Positions 1-8,053 of a stretch of DNA of 64,000 nt are shown piece after piece. Where the stretch lies: contig CANKLE010000004.1 of NCBI GenBank assembly GCA_947483075.1, positions 62,001 to 126,000 on the forward strand, given 5' to 3'. The stretch is from Flavobacteriaceae bacterium. GTDB lineage: Bacteria > Bacteroidota > Bacteroidia > Flavobacteriales > Flavobacteriaceae. The position numbers and the translations under genes are program-made. Below the pieces are notes generated by a model that saw only the letters and a program-made list of their open reading frames with translations, ran no database searches and had not been told where the DNA came from. The first letter of the stretch is position 1; each line of letters opens with the position of its first letter.

Positions 1-204
1 AATCGTAATGATTTCCATGTTGTCGTGCGGATGGGTTCCAAAGCCCATACCCGGTGCAATCGTGTCGTCATTTAGCACGCGTAACATCCCAAATTGAACA
101 TTTTCAGGATTGAAATAATTGGCAAACGAAAAAGAAAAATTAGCCTTTAACCAACCGTGATCGGCGGTTCCGCGTTCATGGGATTTTCGTACTTGAATAG
201 TCAT
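1..204 (-). CDS. Pirin family protein, N-terminal fragment cut by window edge
   Basis: The reverse strand reads MTIQVRKSHERGTADHGW from an ATG at 204 and stays open for 68 codons to the window edge. It is missing from the ORF track because its stop lies outside. The HERGTADHGWL start and the cupin metal-binding stretch GFGTHPHDNMEI (His, His and Glu ligands) are typical of the N-terminal cupin of pirins (YhhW/YhaK type). Members are bicupin metalloproteins, and some have quercetin dioxygenase activity; the substrate here cannot be told. It is transcribed away from the lytic transglycosylase gene. The C-terminal cupin is not visible. Confidence 0.85.
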   Translation of the reverse strand, partial: MTIQVRKSHERGTADHGWLKANFSFSFANYFNPENVQFGMLRVLNDDTIAPGMGFGTHPHDNMEIITI

Positions 205-397
205 GTCTGTGTGTTACTAATAAACAAAAAAATGCAGGTAAACTAACTGATTTTGGGGAGTGTAAATTTCGACATTATAAATGAGAATTGACTTATAATT
301 TTAGTAAAAGATAGAGATTGCGGGACTATTTAGCCCAGACCCTACCCCAAGCCCGGAGTAAATTTTAATATCGAATAATTTTACTTTCGCAGGCACA

Positions 398-405
398 TAC
401 TTTTG
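398..405 (+). promoter_or_regulatory. Candidate -7 box (TACTTTTG) for the lytic transglycosylase gene
   Basis: TACTTTTG matches the Bacteroidota -7 consensus TAnnTTTG. It lies about 45 nt before the ATG at 450 and only 12 nt before the ATG at 417, which favours the downstream start. No good TTG -33 box was found at 19-20 nt spacing, so support is partial. Confidence 0.4.
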
Positions 406-449
406 GAGTATTTTGTATGTTTATACCTCATAAACTAATGACGTACTTC

Positions 450-1343
450 ATGAAAAAACACACCTATATCGCTTGGTTTGCATTTGTTATTGTAAGCAGC
501 CTCTTTTTATTGTACGCCACATCAGTAGAAAACAAAAACAAAATCACCCGAGAGGGAACTCCCCAATTTTTTCCAGCCAAAATTGATTTTGCCGGCGAAG
601 AAACACCCTTAAACATTACGGATGTTCGCGAACGCTTGGACCGAGAATTGTTGGTGAATGCCAATCTAGACGCCACTACATTACTCATTATCAAAAGAGC
701 CAATCGCGTATTTCCGATCATCGAACCCATCTTGCAGCGCAAAGGCGTACCCGACGATTTCAAATTTTTGGCAGTAATCGAAAGTGGCTTGGTGCATGCG
801 GTATCAGCTGCAGGAGCTCGCGGAATTTGGCAATTCATGCCGCAAACTGCTCGCGAAAAAGGAATGGAAGTAACCGAGTCGGTCGATGAGCGTTACCATT
901 TAGAAAAAGCCACCGAAGCCGCCTGTGATTATTTGTTGCAGGCCAAAGCCAAATTTGGGTCGTGGACCTTGGCTGCAGCGGCCTACAATGGCGGCATGAG
1001 CGGCGTGAGCAAGCAAATCGAAAATCAACAAGTGAGCAACTACTATGATTTATTGCTCAATGACGAAACTTCGCGTTATGTATTTCGCATTTTGGCCTTG
1101 AAAGAAATCATGCAAAACCCAGTAAAATTCGGTTTTGAAATTTCCCCCGATGAACTATATCAAAACCTGCCTTCCAAGAAAATTGTGGTGGACAGTTCCA
1201 TCAGCAACTTGGCTCAATTTGCCAAAAGTCAAGGCATCAATTATAAAATTTTGAAATTGCACAATCCCTGGTTGCGCGACACCAAATTGACCAATCCTGG
1301 CAAGAAGAAATACGAGATTGAGATTCCGTTGGAGGGGTATTGA
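450..1343 (+). CDS. Lytic transglycosylase, SLT family, membrane-anchored
   Basis: A peptidoglycan-cleaving lytic transglycosylase of the MltD/Slt type acting in the periplasm. The N-terminus MKKHTYIAWFAFVIV is a signal or anchor segment. The SLT catalytic Glu sits in AVIESGL (about residue 111), followed by AAGARGIWQFMPQTA and later AAAAYNGG, all hallmark SLT motifs. The ORF track starts at 417, but ATG 438 and 450 are also in frame. I prefer 450 because the hydrophobic segment then begins right after MKK and because the -7 box at 398 would leave almost no leader for 417. No LysM repeats are obvious, so it is shorter than full MltD. Confidence 0.88.
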   Translation: MKKHTYIAWFAFVIVSSLFLLYATSVENKNKITREGTPQFFPAKIDFAGEETPLNITDVRERLDRELLVNANLDATTLLIIKRANRVFPIIEPILQRKGVPDDFKFLAVIESGLVHAVSAAGARGIWQFMPQTAREKGMEVTESVDERYHLEKATEAACDYLLQAKAKFGSWTLAAAAYNGGMSGVSKQIENQQVSNYYDLLLNDETSRYVFRILALKEIMQNPVKFGFEISPDELYQNLPSKKIVVDSSISNLAQFAKSQGINYKILKLHNPWLRDTKLTNPGKKKYEIEIPLEGY

Positions 1344-1456
1344 TTTTAGCTATTTTGGATTGCTAAAAAAACTTTCGCAAACAACAGGATTACTTATCGC
1401 TTACTGTTGGAGAAGAAAGACAAAGAGAGGAGAGACGAAAAGACAACTTTCGATTA

Positions 1457-1542
1457 TGACTTTACCACTTTATGACTTTATGACTTTGCTTCGCCTGTTC
1501 GCTTCGCTCGGGTCGACTTTACGACTTTATGACTTTACGACT
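1457..1542. repeat. Degenerate 8-bp tandem repeat, unit (Y)GACTTTA
   Basis: Four units at 1457-1488 (TGACTTTA, CCACTTTA, TGACTTTA, TGACTTTG) and 3.6 units at 1514-1542 (CGACTTTA, CGACTTTA, TGACTTTA, CGACT) flank a 25-bp GC-richer spacer. The array fills most of the gap between the convergent transglycosylase and mtaB genes, and its last unit touches the mtaB stop codon. The ORF track line 1318-1578 is simply translation through this repeat. Confidence 0.8.
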
Positions 1543-2852
1543 CAAACCCCTCTCACCGACCCATCTTCATCAATATAGCTCAACTGCAGCGTTTGAAGTT
1601 CATTGACCAATTCAGGATTCCAAGGTGCTTTCACTTTCACGTAGTTTTCAGTAAAGCCATACATATAACCGGCTTTGTTTTCGCCTTCAAACAACACCTT
1701 GCGGGTAGTGCCCAATTGGCTTTCATAAAAAGCACGGCGTTTCTTAACCGATAATCCGCGCAGCATTTTACTGCGTTTGGCCCGCACGGCAGAAGGCACT
1801 ACGCCATCCATAGCAGCGGCCTCGGTATTGTCGCGTTCCGAATAGGTAAACACATGCAAATACGAGATCGGTAATTCATTCAAGAAATGATAGGTTTCCA
1901 AAAACAACTCATCGGTTTCACCGGGAAAGCCCACAATCACATCTACGCCTATACAAGCATCGGGCATGTGTTGGCGAATGGCCGCCACCCGATCCACATA
2001 CACGTCACGCAAATAGCGGCGTTTCATTTTTTTCAAAATCACATCACTGCCCGATTGCAACGGAATGTGAAAATGCGGCACAAAGGTTTTGCTTTGCGCT
2101 ACAAACGCGATGGTTTCGTTGCGCAGCAAATTGGGCTCTATCGACGAAATGCGCAGGCGTTCAATCCCGGGCACTTCGTCAAGCGCTTGCACCAAATCCA
2201 AAAAGGTGTGTTCGTGTTTTTTGTTGCCAAATTCTCCTTTGCCGTAATCGCCAATGTTCACGCCAGTAAGCACAATTTCTTTGATTCCTTGGGCGGCAAT
2301 TTCGAAGGCATTTTGCAACACATTTTCTAAAGCATCGCTGCGGGAAATCCCTCGAGCCAAGGGAATCGTACAATACGTACATTTATAATCACAGCCGTCT
2401 TGCACTTTCAAGAAAGCGCGGGTGCGGTCGCCTATCGAGTAGCTTCCCACATAAAAATCGGCTTCTTCGATCTCGCAAGAATGCACTTCGCCTCGATCGT
2501 TTTTGGCTAAATTGTGTATGTAATCGGTAATTTTAAATTTCTCAGTGGCGCCCAACACCAAATCTACACCATCTACTGCCGCCAATTCTTCGGGTTTGAG
2601 TTGCGCATAACAGCCCACGGCCGCCACAAAGGCTTGGTTGTTTTTTTGCAAGGCTTTTTTCACCACCTGCTTAAACTGCTTGTCGGCATTGTCGGTCACC
2701 GAACAGGTATTAATCACATAGATATCGGCAGCTTCTTCAAAATCAACCCGATCAAAACCTTCGTCTTGAAACGAACGGGCAATGGTCGAGGTTTCCGAAA
2801 AATTCAGTTTACAACCTAAGGTATAAAAAGCTACTTTTTTTCTATCAGTCAT
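1542..2852 (-). CDS. mtaB: tRNA (N6-threonylcarbamoyladenosine(37)-C2)-methylthiotransferase MtaB
   Basis: A radical-SAM methylthiotransferase that converts t6A37 to ms2t6A in ANN-decoding tRNAs. The N-terminal UPF0004 domain shows its three cluster cysteines in TLGCKLN, INTCSVT and VGCYAQ. The radical SAM motif is CDYKCTYC (CxxxCxxC), and a TRAM-like C-terminal tail follows. The ORF track extends 58 codons upstream, but that part is the intergenic repeat element. The ATG at 2852 gives MTDRKKVAFYTLGCKLN, the normal MtaB start, and a 436-residue protein of typical length. The upstream gene on the same strand is the GlmU-like protein. Confidence 0.92.
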   Translation of the reverse strand: MTDRKKVAFYTLGCKLNFSETSTIARSFQDEGFDRVDFEEAADIYVINTCSVTDNADKQFKQVVKKALQKNNQAFVAAVGCYAQLKPEELAAVDGVDLVLGATEKFKITDYIHNLAKNDRGEVHSCEIEEADFYVGSYSIGDRTRAFLKVQDGCDYKCTYCTIPLARGISRSDALENVLQNAFEIAAQGIKEIVLTGVNIGDYGKGEFGNKKHEHTFLDLVQALDEVPGIERLRISSIEPNLLRNETIAFVAQSKTFVPHFHIPLQSGSDVILKKMKRRYLRDVYVDRVAAIRQHMPDACIGVDVIVGFPGETDELFLETYHFLNELPISYLHVFTYSERDNTEAAAMDGVVPSAVRAKRSKMLRGLSVKKRRAFYESQLGTTRKVLFEGENKAGYMYGFTENYVKVKAPWNPELVNELQTLQLSYIDEDGSVRGV

Positions 2853-2865
2853 GTTTTGTTTATTT

Positions 2866-2945
2866 GGGCGAATCCCGTTGGGTCGGGCTATCCGCTCTAT
2901 CTGCGTTTGCACGCAGGATGCCGCTGCTATCCCTTTCGCAGCCTC
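2866..2945 (-). repeat. Intergenic hairpin repeat element, copy 1
   Basis: Read on the reverse strand, a conserved left arm GGATAGCAGCGGCATC leads into a short hairpin (CTGCG/CGCAG around a 6-nt loop, 2901-2916). A right arm ATAGAGCGGATAGCCCG follows. The same architecture with matching arms but an unrelated hairpin occurs at 6233-6298. It sits downstream of the GlmU-like gene in the transcribed orientation and was translated in error as the N-terminal extension of mtaB in the ORF track. Elements of this look are, from memory, common between flavobacterial genes; I could not verify this. Confidence 0.7.
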
Positions 2946-2958
2946 AATAGCAACGGTA

Positions 2959-4134
2959 TTAGTCTTTACGCCACTTTTGCGTTTGCTCAAACACCGCTTC
3001 CAAAATACGCGATTCCACCTCATCAAATTCTACCGAACGGCGAGACATCGCAATGCGGGCAGTTTCAAAGGCTTTTTTGGTAAGGTAAGTGGTAAAACCT
3101 TGCGCACCGCCCCAAGTAAAACTGGGTACAAAATTGCGCGGAAATCCACTACCAAAAATATTGGCACTCACCCCAACCACGGTGCCGGTATTAAACATGG
3201 TATTGATCGCACATTTGCTGTGATCCCCCATGATTAAACCACAAAATTGCAGACCTGTTTTGGCAAATCCTTCTTTTTCGTAGCTCCACAATTTTACTTC
3301 TTCGTAATTGTTTTTCAAGTTGGAGTTGTTGCTGTCGGCGCCTAGGTTACACCATTCGCCCAAAACTGCATTGCCCAAAAAGCCATCGTGGCCTTTGTTT
3401 GAATAGGCAAATAGCACCACGTTATTGAGCTCTCCTCCCACGCGACAGTGCGGCCCTACTGTAGTAGCTCCGTATATTTTAGTAGCCAGTTTCACCACGG
3501 CGTGATCACACAACGCAAAAGGCCCACGAATCACAGAACCTTCCATGATTTCGGTATCCTTGCCTATATAAATTGGGCCAGTAGACGCATTTAAAGTGAC
3601 AAATTCGAGTTGTGCTCCTTCTTCTATAAATATATGATCGGGGGCAATTACATTCACACTTTTAGGAATCGGTTGCGAGCTGCGGTCTTCGGTAAGGAAG
3701 GCAAAATCGGCACGCAAGGCCGCATCATTTTTGGCAAAAATGTCCCAAGGATGGGCTATTTGTATGCATTCTCCTGTAAAGTCAGTGATTGCATAGGTAT
3801 CAAAATCTACGGTTTCTTGCGATTCTTGGGTATAAAAAGCAACCACATTTTCTCCATGAAACACCGCCTCATTGGGCCCTAAGTCTTGAATTAACTCTAC
3901 CAATTCAGCCGTAGGCAAATAGGATGCATTAATCATCACATTTTGTTCCATCTCGACCATCGGAAATTTCTCGGACAAATAGTCTTCGGTCAAGGAGGTC
4001 GTGGTGGTCCCTAAATACTTTTCCCATTTTTCGCGGATGGTTAAAATTCCCACACGGATATCGGCAACGGGTCGCGTAAACGTGAGTGGCAATAAAGCTG
4101 TTCGGACGGGGCCGTCAAAAAGAATATAATTCAT
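2959..4134 (-). CDS. GlmU family protein (alternative bacteroidetal GlmU), left-handed beta-helix
   Basis: This matches the Bacteroidota GlmU-like family proposed to act as UDP-GlcNAc diphosphorylase/GlcN-1-P acetyltransferase. The N-terminus MNYILFDGPVRTALLPLTFTRP replaces the usual nucleotidyltransferase loop; the LxAGxGTRM signature is not visible. From about residue 180 to 320 the chain shows hexapeptide-repeat character (EEGAQLEFVTLNAS, IYIGKDTEIMEGSVIRGP, GNAVLGEWCNLGADSNNSN) as in left-handed beta-helix acyltransferases. It probably supplies UDP-GlcNAc for peptidoglycan and LPS, by family inference. A TAACTTTG -7 box lies 26 nt upstream of the ATG. Confidence 0.8.
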   Translation of the reverse strand: MNYILFDGPVRTALLPLTFTRPVADIRVGILTIREKWEKYLGTTTTSLTEDYLSEKFPMVEMEQNVMINASYLPTAELVELIQDLGPNEAVFHGENVVAFYTQESQETVDFDTYAITDFTGECIQIAHPWDIFAKNDAALRADFAFLTEDRSSQPIPKSVNVIAPDHIFIEEGAQLEFVTLNASTGPIYIGKDTEIMEGSVIRGPFALCDHAVVKLATKIYGATTVGPHCRVGGELNNVVLFAYSNKGHDGFLGNAVLGEWCNLGADSNNSNLKNNYEEVKLWSYEKEGFAKTGLQFCGLIMGDHSKCAINTMFNTGTVVGVSANIFGSGFPRNFVPSFTWGGAQGFTTYLTKKAFETARIAMSRRSVEFDEVESRILEAVFEQTQKWRKD

Positions 4135-4159
4135 GGAAGACGTTCTTGGTTAACTGGGC

Positions 4160-4167
4160 CAAAGTTA
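4160..4167 (-). promoter_or_regulatory. Candidate -7 box (TAACTTTG) for the GlmU-like gene
   Basis: On the reverse strand TAACTTTG matches TAnnTTTG, ending 26 nt before the ATG at 4134. It lies downstream of the L31 terminator, so it would give the GlmU-like gene its own promoter. No clear TTG -33 box at the right spacing. Confidence 0.45.
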
Positions 4168-4180
4168 CCAATTTATCGCG

Positions 4181-4215
4181 CAAATAAAAATAAAAAGCCT
4201 CCCGGTTGGGAGGCT
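4181..4215 (-). terminator. Rho-independent terminator of the L31 gene
   Basis: On the reverse strand an 8-bp stem AGCCTCCC/GGGAGGCT with an AACC loop (4196-4215) is followed by TTTTTATTTTTATTT. It lies 25 nt past the L31 stop codon. Confidence 0.9.
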
Positions 4216-4240
4216 TGGTATATTTTGAACACAATAAAAT

Positions 4241-4492
4241 CTATTTGATGTGTTTGGCGTATTTGGTTTTAAATTTATCAATACGTCCTGCTGTATCGAT
4301 CAATTTAGATTTACCAGTGTAAAAAGGGTGAGAAGTTCTAGAAATCTCCATTTTCACTACCGGGTATTCTACGCCGTCGTGCATAATGGTTTCTTTGGTA
4401 TCTGCAGTTGATTTAGTGATGAACACATCTTCGTTTGACATGTCTTTGAAAGCAACTAATCTGTAGTTCTCTGGGTGAATTCCTTTTTTCAT
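4241..4492 (-). CDS. rpmE2: 50S ribosomal protein L31, type B
   Basis: An 83-residue ribosomal protein beginning [17 protein letters not shown], with [20 protein letters not shown] and a basic tail. L31 binds the central protuberance of the 50S subunit and bridges to the 30S head. It lacks the CxxC zinc-ribbon cysteines of type A L31, so it is the zinc-independent (C-minus) form. It is monocistronic, with a strong terminator directly downstream and a candidate promoter about 105 nt upstream, leaving an unusually long leader. Confidence 0.95.
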   Translation of the reverse strand: MKKGIHPENYRLVAFKDMSNEDVFITKSTADTKETIMHDGVEYPVVKMEISRTSHPFYTGKSKLIDTAGRIDKFKTKYAKHIK

Positions 4493-4596
4493 GGTATGTT
4501 TTTTTTCTAATTGAATTATAAGTTGTTTTGAAGCTTTTATTGCAAAAGGTATAAACTCCTTATAACTTTTTATTTTCTACTATTATTTTGAGTGCG

Positions 4597-4626
4597 CAAA
4601 TTTACACTTATTTTTCAAAAAACAAA
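4597..4626 (-). promoter_or_regulatory. Promoter of the L31 gene (TTTG-N18-TAAATTTG)
   Basis: On the reverse strand a -33 TTTG (4626-4623) and a perfect -7 TAAATTTG (4604-4597) are 18 nt apart. The predicted transcript start is near 4590, giving a leader of roughly 100 nt before the L31 ATG at 4492. Confidence 0.6.
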
Positions 4627-4693
4627 TCGAATCACGCTTTTTTTACTTGGCAGCCCAAAATCAAAAATGTTACGGCATTCGAGTGGGTTTTAC

Positions 4694-4701
4694 TATATTT
4701 G
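4694..4701 (+). promoter_or_regulatory. Candidate -7 box (TATATTTG) for the DUF4199 operon
   Basis: TATATTTG fits the Bacteroidota -7 consensus and lies 28 nt before the DUF4199 ATG. It is the expected promoter for the run of forward genes that follows. No convincing -33 box. Confidence 0.5.
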
Positions 4702-4729
4702 TGGCTCATTTTTAAATTGATCGTTCAGC

Positions 4730-5257
4730 ATGGATACACAAAAGAAAATCGCCCTAAACATGGGACTATTCCTGGGCTTAGCGCTCACTTTACTCATTAC
4801 GATGATTTATGTGATCGACCTTAGTTTATTTACCAAATCTTGGATTGGCATACTAAATATGGTATTAATCACTCTTTTTGGAATAATTGCGGCTACGAAT
4901 TACAAAAAAACTTTGGGCGGATTCATCTCGTTTAAATCTGCATTTACTAGCTTTTTTATAGCTGTTGTTGTTGGTTTTTTTATTTCGACCTTGTTTAACA
5001 TCCTGCTTTTTAATCTAATTGATACAGAAGCCAAAGCTATAATCACCGAAAACGTAATTAAATACACGGTAGAAATGATGCAAAAATTTGGCGCCAAAGC
5101 AGCCGACATAAATACGGTAGTCCAAGAAATGCAGAATTCCGATTCCTTTGGGGTGCTTGGACAACTCAAAGGCTTCTTTTTTAACATAATTGTTTATTGC
5201 ATCATTGGCTTAATTGCCTCGCTGGTCATTAAAAGAGAACCGCCACAAAGTCTATAA
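4730..5257 (+). CDS. DUF4199 domain-containing membrane protein
   Basis: A 175-residue inner-membrane protein with about four hydrophobic segments (residues 8-28, 35-55, 65-95, 145-165). It has the DUF4199 look: a short N-terminus with two close membrane spans, the SFKSAFTSFF turn, a soluble loop of about 50 residues, and a last span ending in basic residues (VIKREPP). The function of DUF4199 is unknown. Only 3 nt separate it from the following glycosyltransferase, so the two are almost certainly co-transcribed. This suggests a helper role in membrane-linked glycosylation, but that is inference. Confidence 0.8.
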   Translation: MDTQKKIALNMGLFLGLALTLLITMIYVIDLSLFTKSWIGILNMVLITLFGIIAATNYKKTLGGFISFKSAFTSFFIAVVVGFFISTLFNILLFNLIDTEAKAIITENVIKYTVEMMQKFGAKAADINTVVQEMQNSDSFGVLGQLKGFFFNIIVYCIIGLIASLVIKREPPQSL

Positions 5258-5260
5258 GCA

Positions 5261-6211
5261 ATGAACTTATCCCTCGTTATTCCTTTACTCAACGAACAAG
5301 AATCCCTGCGCGAATTGCACGATTGGATTGTTCAGGTTATGAACACCCACGGCTATTCGTATGAGGTTTTGTTTATTGACGACGGCAGCACCGACAATTC
5401 CTGGCAAATTATCAGCGAGTTGGCTGCTGCAAACCAGAATGTAAAAGGAATTCAGTTTCAAAAAAATTACGGCAAATCGCAGGCCTTGCACGCCGGTTTT
5501 GCCAAAGCTCAAGGCGAGGTAATTATTACCATGGATGCCGACTTGCAAGACAGCCCCGATGAAATTCCGGGATTGTATGAACTCATTACCCAACAACACT
5601 TTGATTTGGTTTCGGGTTGGAAAAAGAAACGCTACGATTCGGTGGTGAGCAAGAATTTACCTTCTAAATTGTTCAATTGGGCGGCCCGTAAAACCTCGGG
5701 GGTGCAACTCAACGATTTCAATTGTGGACTCAAAGCCTATAAAAAAGTAGTAATCAAAAACATCGAAGTCTCGGGCGAAATGCACCGCTACATTCCGGTT
5801 TTGGCCAAAAATGCCGGCTTTTCAAAAATTGGCGAAAAAGTAGTAAAACACCAAGCGCGCAAATACGGCGAAACCAAATTTGGCATGGAACGTTTCATTA
5901 ACGGCTTCTTGGATTTAATCACCATTTGGTTTTTGTCCCGCTTTGGCAAACGCCCCATGCACTTGTTTGGGGCCCTGGGCGTAATCATGTTTTTGATTGG
6001 TTTTGTTTCGACAGGCACAATCATAACCGTAAAACTCATCAAACTCTATGCGGGCTTACCCACCATTTTAGTAACCAACAACCCTTTATTTTATATTGCA
6101 TTAACTACGATGATTATAGGAACACAATTGTTTTTGGCCGGATTTTTGGGCGAAATCATTTTGCGTTCCAAAAACAACGACGACCGCTATAAAATTGCTA
6201 AAGAACTCTAA
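5261..6211 (+). CDS. Family 2 glycosyltransferase with C-terminal membrane anchor (polyprenol-phosphate type)
   Basis: A GT2 enzyme of the DPM1/GtrB/ArnC kind, which transfers a sugar from a nucleotide sugar to undecaprenyl phosphate on the cytoplasmic face. The GT-A fold spans about residues 1-230, with VIPLLNEQESL at the start, FIDDGSTDNSW, and the metal-binding MDADLQD. Two transmembrane helices (about 232-262 and 270-300) anchor the C-terminus. The 316-residue length is normal for the family. It follows DUF4199 by 3 nt and is followed by an intergenic hairpin repeat and then a phosphohexomutase. The sugar donor is not predictable. Confidence 0.87.
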   Translation: MNLSLVIPLLNEQESLRELHDWIVQVMNTHGYSYEVLFIDDGSTDNSWQIISELAAANQNVKGIQFQKNYGKSQALHAGFAKAQGEVIITMDADLQDSPDEIPGLYELITQQHFDLVSGWKKKRYDSVVSKNLPSKLFNWAARKTSGVQLNDFNCGLKAYKKVVIKNIEVSGEMHRYIPVLAKNAGFSKIGEKVVKHQARKYGETKFGMERFINGFLDLITIWFLSRFGKRPMHLFGALGVIMFLIGFVSTGTIITVKLIKLYAGLPTILVTNNPLFYIALTTMIIGTQLFLAGFLGEIILRSKNNDDRYKIAKEL

Positions 6212-6232
6212 AAGTAACATATACTGCTCCCC

Positions 6233-6298
6233 TAGCCCGGATTGCAACGGCAGCTTCCGTTTTTTTTTAAACGGAACTACAGTGGAAAGCCGGAAAAC
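6233..6298 (+). repeat. Intergenic hairpin repeat element, copy 2
   Basis: The left arm GGATTGCAACGGCAGC matches copy 1 at 13 of 16 positions. It is followed by an 8-bp hairpin TTCCGTTT/AAACGGAA with a T6 loop (6255-6276), then a right arm CTACAGTGGAAAGCCGG that again matches copy 1. The hairpin sequences differ while the arms are conserved. It lies downstream of the glycosyltransferase in the sense orientation, as does copy 1 relative to its upstream gene. Confidence 0.7.
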
Positions 6299-6325
6299 GC
6301 TTCAAAAAAATAAAATCATTTCCCC

Positions 6326-8053
6326 ATGAATGTACCTTCTCAAATTTCTGCCGCTGTAAACGAATGGCTTAGCCCGGTTTTTGATGCCGATACGCAGGCG
6401 CACATTCGCGAAATGGCAGCAAGCAATGCAAAAGAACTGGAAGAAAGTTTTTATAAAAATCTTGAATTCGGAACCGGTGGCATGCGCGGGGTGATGGGCG
6501 TAGGAACCAACCGAATTAACAAATATACCTTAGGCAAAAACACCCAAGGCCTTTCTAATTATTTGCAGCAATCGTTTCCGGGCGAAAACCTAAAAGTCGT
6601 GATTGCCTTTGACTGCCGTCACAATAGCCAAAGCTTGGCCAAAGTGGTCGCCGATGTGTTTTCGGCCAACGGAATTCAGGTGTATTTATTCTCTGATTTG
6701 CGTCCTACTCCCGAACTGAGTTTTGCACTAAAACACTTGAAATGTCAGGCGGGAATTGTACTCACGGCCTCACACAATCCGCCCGAATACAACGGCTACA
6801 AAGTGTATTGGCAAGACGGAGGACAACTGGTTCCGCCGCAAGACAAAGAAATCATTCAAGTGATTGAATCGTTGAATTATGCCGACATTCAATTTACAGC
6901 CAAAGAAAATCTCATTACCTATATCGATCAAGAAATTGACGAGGCCTTTATTGCGTCGTCTATTGCCCACGCTGGGTTTAATACCCCGCAAGCCTACAAA
7001 GATAACTTGCAAATTGTATTTACCTCTTTGCACGGCACCTCAATTACAGCCGTTCCGCAAACCTTGGCCCAAGCAGGCTATACGCAAGTACACATTGTGC
7101 CTGAACAAGCCGAACCCAATGGCGATTTCCCGACGGTGATTTCGCCCAATCCCGAAGAACCCGAAGCACTCACCCTGGCCTTGGCCCTGGCCGAGAAAAC
7201 TGGAGCCGATTTGGTGGTGGGTACCGATCCCGACTGCGACCGATTGGGTGTGGCAGTGCGCGATCTAAACGGACAACTGGTTTTGCTCAACGGAAACCAA
7301 ACCATGATCTTGATGACGGGGTTTTTGCTCGAGCAATGGAAAAAACAAGGCAAAATTTCGGGCAAACAATTTGTAGGTTCAACGATCGTTTCTACTCCCA
7401 TGATGTTGGAATTGGCCTCGGCCTATGGTGTGGAATGCAAAGTAGGCTTAACCGGATTTAAATGGATTGCCAAAATGATCAAAGATTTTCCCGAGTTGGA
7501 ATTTATTGGCGGTGGCGAAGAAAGCTTTGGATTTATGGTAGGCGATGCCGTGCGCGACAAAGATGCTGTAGCCGCCACTTTACTCATGTGCGAAGTAGCC
7601 GCCCAAGCCAAGGCGATTGGTAGTTCGGTTTACCGCGAACTGTTAAATTTATATGTAGACCACGGATTTTATAAAGAGCAATTGGTTTCCCTCACCAAAA
7701 AAGGGCGCGAGGGCTTGCAAGAAATTAACCAAATGATGATTGATCTGCGTGAAAACCCAATCAAAACCTTGAACGGTCAACGCGTGATCATGGTAGAAGA
7801 CTACAAAAACAGCACAGCAACCAATTTGTTGGACGGCAGCATTGAAGCCTTATCCATTCCAAAATCGGATGTGTTGATTTATTATACGGAAGACGGGGCC
7901 AAAATTGCGGCACGCCCCAGCGGAACCGAACCGAAGATTAAATTTTACGTGAGCGTGAATGCACCACTAGATCGCATGGAGGATGCGGCCAAAGTAGAAG
8001 CCGAATTGGATATAAAAATTAATACGATTTTAAAAGAACTAAGCATTATTTAA
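6326..8053 (+). CDS. Phospho-sugar mutase (phosphoglucomutase/phosphomannomutase family)
   Basis: An alpha-D-phosphohexomutase interconverting hexose 1- and 6-phosphates in the cytoplasm. All four signature elements are visible: the phosphoserine loop TASHNPPEYNGYKVYW (about residues 149-164), the Mg2+ loop DPDCDRLG, the sugar-binding GGGEESFGF, and the phosphate-binding RPSGTEPKIKFY near the C-terminus. The 575-residue length fits the long PGM/PMM2-like subgroup. The stop codon overlaps the start of the ABC exporter gene (TAATGA), so they are translationally coupled. It probably feeds nucleotide-sugar synthesis. Confidence 0.92.
   Translation: MNVPSQISAAVNEWLSPVFDADTQAHIREMAASNAKELEESFYKNLEFGTGGMRGVMGVGTNRINKYTLGKNTQGLSNYLQQSFPGENLKVVIAFDCRHNSQSLAKVVADVFSANGIQVYLFSDLRPTPELSFALKHLKCQAGIVLTASHNPPEYNGYKVYWQDGGQLVPPQDKEIIQVIESLNYADIQFTAKENLITYIDQEIDEAFIASSIAHAGFNTPQAYKDNLQIVFTSLHGTSITAVPQTLAQAGYTQVHIVPEQAEPNGDFPTVISPNPEEPEALTLALALAEKTGADLVVGTDPDCDRLGVAVRDLNGQLVLLNGNQTMILMTGFLLEQWKKQGKISGKQFVGSTIVSTPMMLELASAYGVECKVGLTGFKWIAKMIKDFPELEFIGGGEESFGFMVGDAVRDKDAVAATLLMCEVAAQAKAIGSSVYRELLNLYVDHGFYKEQLVSLTKKGREGLQEINQMMIDLRENPIKTLNGQRVIMVEDYKNSTATNLLDGSIEALSIPKSDVLIYYTEDGAKIAARPSGTEPKIKFYVSVNAPLDRMEDAAKVEAELDIKINTILKELSII

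Noticed and set aside
331-360. TAGCCCAGACC ... AGCCCGGAG resembling the intergenic hairpin element
   Set aside because: Only short fragments match; no paired arms or hairpin could be aligned.
1457-1542. CRISPR-like array
   Set aside because: Units are 8 bp without unique spacers; it is a simple tandem repeat.
1318-1578. 86-residue forward ORF overlapping the transglycosylase 3' end
   Set aside because: It is translation through the GACTTTA repeat array, with low-complexity LYDFMTL phrases.
4588-4824. 78-residue forward ORF before DUF4199
   Set aside because: It overlaps the promoter and start of DUF4199 in another frame and shows no protein features.
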